Position numbers and translations under genes: made by a program. From Methanomethylovorans sp. (GTDB lineage: Archaea; Halobacteriota; Methanosarcinia; Methanosarcinales; Methanosarcinaceae): a stretch of DNA of 7,132 nucleotides. The stretch covers positions 1-7,132 of the forward strand of contig JAHFZE010000095.1 of the NCBI GenBank assembly GCA_020854785.1, read 5' to 3'. Below, in pieces: positions 4,451 to 7,132 of this stretch; within the stretch, counting starts at the first letter, position 1; each line of letters starts with the position of its first letter. The notes beneath the pieces were generated by a model. The model worked only from the letters and a program-made list of their open reading frames with translations. It had not been told where the DNA came from and did not search any database.

Positions 4451-7132
4451 ATGCAGAATAACATGATTCCATTAAAATATGAAAGGATCTTATCTGATGA
4501 ACTGGATGAAGAAAACGACAGTGATCTCATTGATGAACTACCCGTAGGCATTCTTTCGTTTGATACCGGAGGAAATATAACTGCGGTCAACAAATTCGTG
4601 CTTGAACTTCTAGGTTCCCCTTCAGCAGCACATACAAAACAGTTCAATATCCTAACCTTTCCACCTCTGGTTGAATCCGGTATATCCGCCAGCATTCGGG
4701 AGGCCATCGCAACCCGCAAGATCACATCAATAGAAACATCTTATCATTCTAAATGGGGCAAAGAGACTTTCGTGCGGTTTAAGACAATACCTCGCATGGA
4801 CAAAGACGGACAGATCATCGGTTGCCATGCAGTGATCGAAGACGCTACGGTCATAAAACAAACACGTTGCGAACTGGAACAAAAGAAAAGGCAAGAAGAT
4901 CTTTATTCATACATTTCCAGCAGCTTTATAAATGCAAGTTTCAAAGATATTGATCATAACATCAATAAGGCTCTTGAGGAAATTGCTGAATTTGCTGGTG
5001 CTGAGAGAGCAAGTATTTTTTTAGCAACGGACGATCCAGCTCTTGTGATCAAGACACATGAATGGCATGCTGAAGGTATTATATCACATATTGGCATCAA
5101 CCAAAAATTTCCGATGCCAAAACTGTTAAAAAAGTTCAATGAATTCGAAAGCATGTATGTGTCTGATACTCAGCAATTGACTGATGAAAACATCATAGTT
5201 AAAAAAACACTTCTTGATTTTGGGATTTTATCTGTGCTAGTGATTCCCATCTCCTATAAAGGTAAATTCAGCGGCTTTATAGCAATGGATTGCCAAACTC
5301 AGAAAAAGGAATGGGGTGAAAGTACTTTTTATCTAGTGAAGCTTATGGGTGAAATGATCATCAATGTTCTTGAACGTAAACATACGGAAAGGCGGCTGAT
5401 CAAAAAAGAGGAGGACTATGAGCAAGTTGTCAATTCAATAGACACTATCATCTGGAAAGCTGATGTTGATGAGAATGAAAAACTCGTCAATACGTATATC
5501 TCCCCAGCTGTGGATAAAATGCTGAGGCTGCCGAATGGTACCATTGGAAGCAACTGGGACAAGTATTTCTCCTGTATCCATCTCGATGATATTCAAAATG
5601 TTCTTGATGCAATAAAACTCACCATCCATAATCCAGAAAATAATGTTGATCTGGACTATCGGCTGGTCAGAGATAATGGAGATATGTTCTGGGTGAACTC
5701 CAGCACAATATCCCATACCCAACAGGATGGGACTGTTAAGATCTTCGGTACCATAATAAACATTACCTGGCGAAAGCATGCAGAAGCGGAACTTATCAGA
5801 AGCGAGAAAAAGTACAGGTCACTTGTAGAACAATCAACTGATGCCATTTTTATAAACAGGCTGGATGGCCGGATCCTTGATGTTAACGACAGGGCCTGCC
5901 AGATGCTGGGGTACACTAAAGAGCAATTCAGGAACATGTCGGTTGTTGACCTGCAGGTCCCTGAAGAAAGGGAACCGGGAAATAAAGTATTAGATATTTT
6001 CAAAGTTACAAAGTCAATACACGGAGAAACAAAATACCTCGCAGCAAGTGGCGATGTTATTAATGTGGAGATCAATGCTGCCCTTCTTGAAGGGTACCAT
6101 GACGTTGCCCAGGCAGTGGTGCGGGACATAACTGAACGCAAGCAGGCTGAAGAAAAACTTTCCAGGAATGAGAAAAAATACCGATCTCTTTTTGAACAGT
6201 CCAATGATGCTATAATAATACATGATCTGGAAGGTAACATAATCGACGTTAATACTCGAACTTGTGATATGCTGGGATACTCAATAGAAGAATTAAAGAA
6301 AATAACATTCATTGACCTTTTGCCTTCCGATCAGTTGGGTATAGTTTTGGAGGCCCAGAGAAAGATCAAGCATGAAAGCGCTTTCCGTATGGAAATAGAA
6401 CTTATTAGAGCAGATGGCCGTAAGATGGTTGCAGATGTAAGTGGTTCGGTCGTGAATACACTTCCATATACCATCCAGTCGATCATAAGAGATATCAGTG
6501 ACCGTAAACTTATGGAGGAATCCCTGCTTCATGCAAAACTTATTGCTGAGGCTGCAAGTCGCTCAAAGAGCGAGTTCCTTGCAAACATGAGCCATGAACT
6601 GCGTACTCCCCTGAATTCCATTATTGGTTTTTCTGATGCCATGCTGGAAGGGCTTTTCGGAGAACTGGAAACAAAACATTACCACTATCTTCAGAATATA
6701 TCAACAAGCGGCAAACATCTGCTCAACCTTATCAATGAGATCCTGGACATCTCGAAGGTGGAAGCCGGAAAGATGAAAATTTCTTTAGAAATGGTCAATG
6801 CAGGATCCCTACTGGTAGAAATGGCGGCAACGATGCACCCTCTTGCAACCAAGAAAAAAATAACTGTAAATGTAAAGAAAGACAACGATGCTAATATCCT
6901 TATTATGGCTGATGTTCCAAAAGTGAAGCAGATCCTGTACAACTTGCTTGGTAACGCCATTAAGTTCACGCCCGACGGAGGAGAGATCAACATTCATGCA
7001 AGTTTAGAAGAAAAGATGGTACGTATCTCGGTTATCGATAATGGTATAGGCATTTCTTTTGAGGATCAGAAAAAACTGTTCACTCCTTTCACACAACTGG
7101 ATAATTTTGTTTCAAAGCGGCATGAAGGTACA
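4451..7132 (+). CDS. Soluble multi-PAS/GAF sensor histidine kinase (3' end outside window)
   Basis: The frame is open from ATG 4451, preceded by an in-frame TAG (4445-4447), to the last base: 894 residues and no stop. Domains in order: PAS1 (about 26-137), GAF (about 151-308), PAS2 with a PAC end (about 322-445), PAS3 (about 455-565), PAS4 (about 577-690), HisKA (about 697-765) and the start of HATPase_c (about 808 on). The H box is FLANMSHELRTPLN with phospho-acceptor H715. The N box is NLLGNAIKF (831-839), the G1 box DNGIGI (863-868) and the F box FTPF (877-880). The window ends at HEGT, right before the expected G2 box. No membrane segment or signal peptide is visible, so it should sense an intracellular signal. 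PAS3 and PAS4 look like tandem copies (KKYRSLVEQSTDAI versus KKYRSLFEQSNDAI). C281 in the GAF domain (AMDCQT) is a possible ligand residue. The Shine-Dalgarno is weak and ATG 4463 is an alternative start. No response regulator lies in the window. Confidence 0.93.
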   Translation, partial: MQNNMIPLKYERILSDELDEENDSDLIDELPVGILSFDTGGNITAVNKFVLELLGSPSAAHTKQFNILTFPPLVESGISASIREAIATRKITSIETSYHSKWGKETFVRFKTIPRMDKDGQIIGCHAVIEDATVIKQTRCELEQKKRQEDLYSYISSSFINASFKDIDHNINKALEEIAEFAGAERASIFLATDDPALVIKTHEWHAEGIISHIGINQKFPMPKLLKKFNEFESMYVSDTQQLTDENIIVKKTLLDFGILSVLVIPISYKGKFSGFIAMDCQTQKKEWGESTFYLVKLMGEMIINVLERKHTERRLIKKEEDYEQVVNSIDTIIWKADVDENEKLVNTYISPAVDKMLRLPNGTIGSNWDKYFSCIHLDDIQNVLDAIKLTIHNPENNVDLDYRLVRDNGDMFWVNSSTISHTQQDGTVKIFGTIINITWRKHAEAELIRSEKKYRSLVEQSTDAIFINRLDGRILDVNDRACQMLGYTKEQFRNMSVVDLQVPEEREPGNKVLDIFKVTKSIHGETKYLAASGDVINVEINAALLEGYHDVAQAVVRDITERKQAEEKLSRNEKKYRSLFEQSNDAIIIHDLEGNIIDVNTRTCDMLGYSIEELKKITFIDLLPSDQLGIVLEAQRKIKHESAFRMEIELIRADGRKMVADVSGSVVNTLPYTIQSIIRDISDRKLMEESLLHAKLIAEAASRSKSEFLANMSHELRTPLNSIIGFSDAMLEGLFGELETKHYHYLQNISTSGKHLLNLINEILDISKVEAGKMKISLEMVNAGSLLVEMAATMHPLATKKKITVNVKKDNDANILIMADVPKVKQILYNLLGNAIKFTPDGGEINIHASLEEKMVRISVIDNGIGISFEDQKKLFTPFTQLDNFVSKRHEGT

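Noticed and set aside
5656..6312. 218-residue minus-strand frame inside the kinase gene
   Set aside because: It is serine- and leucine-rich with no recognisable family and lies antisense to clear PAS domains. The same applies to the other minus-strand frames between 4390 and 6997.
1..7132. CRISPR arrays, insertion sequences, tRNA or rRNA genes
   Set aside because: Scanning by eye showed no regularly spaced repeats, transposase-like frames, or cloverleaf or rRNA-like sequence.

Overview
The window looks like ordinary chromosome from a methanogenic archaeon of the Methanosarcinales, most likely a methylotrophic relative of Methanolobus or Methanococcoides. The evidence is a full-length methenyl-tetrahydromethanopterin cyclohydrolase (Mch) that reads like the Methanosarcina protein almost throughout, an MsvR-type regulator (a methanogen-specific family), the archaeal wyosine enzyme Taw2, two archaeal domain-of-unknown-function families, and a large soluble PAS/GAF histidine kinase of the type abundant in Methanosarcinales. 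Archaeal TATA boxes can be seen before most transcription units. The genus is an inference.

Layout. 1-438 (+): 3' end of a DUF2110-like gene. 448-1194 (-): msvR-like redox regulator, convergent with it, with a small hairpin across the junction. 1195-1291: short divergent control region with one TATA-like element that can be read in both directions. 1292-2332 (+): taw2. 2349-2828 (-): DUF2124-like gene, convergent with taw2. 2881-3843 (-): mch, directly upstream of the DUF2124-like gene on the same strand. A perfect 11-bp inverted repeat followed by four Ts lies in the 52-nt gap between them. 3844-4159: AT-rich divergent promoter region. 4160-4339 (+): 59-residue protein with an Sm-like sequence pattern. 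4451-7132 (+): PAS-GAF-PAS-PAS-PAS-HisKA-HATPase sensor kinase, cut by the window end just before its G2 box.

How the genes work together. mch supplies a core C1 step on tetrahydromethanopterin, and the DUF2124-like gene is probably co-transcribed with it. MsvR-like proteins are redox-responsive, and the kinase is a cytoplasmic sensor, so the window mixes central metabolism, tRNA modification and sensing. No mobile element, CRISPR array, tRNA or rRNA was seen. I found no convincing new multi-gene system. The best leads are the mch/DUF2124 intergenic hairpin, the small Sm-like protein, the dual-use TATA element between msvR and taw2, and an inverted repeat overlapping the predicted kinase promoter.
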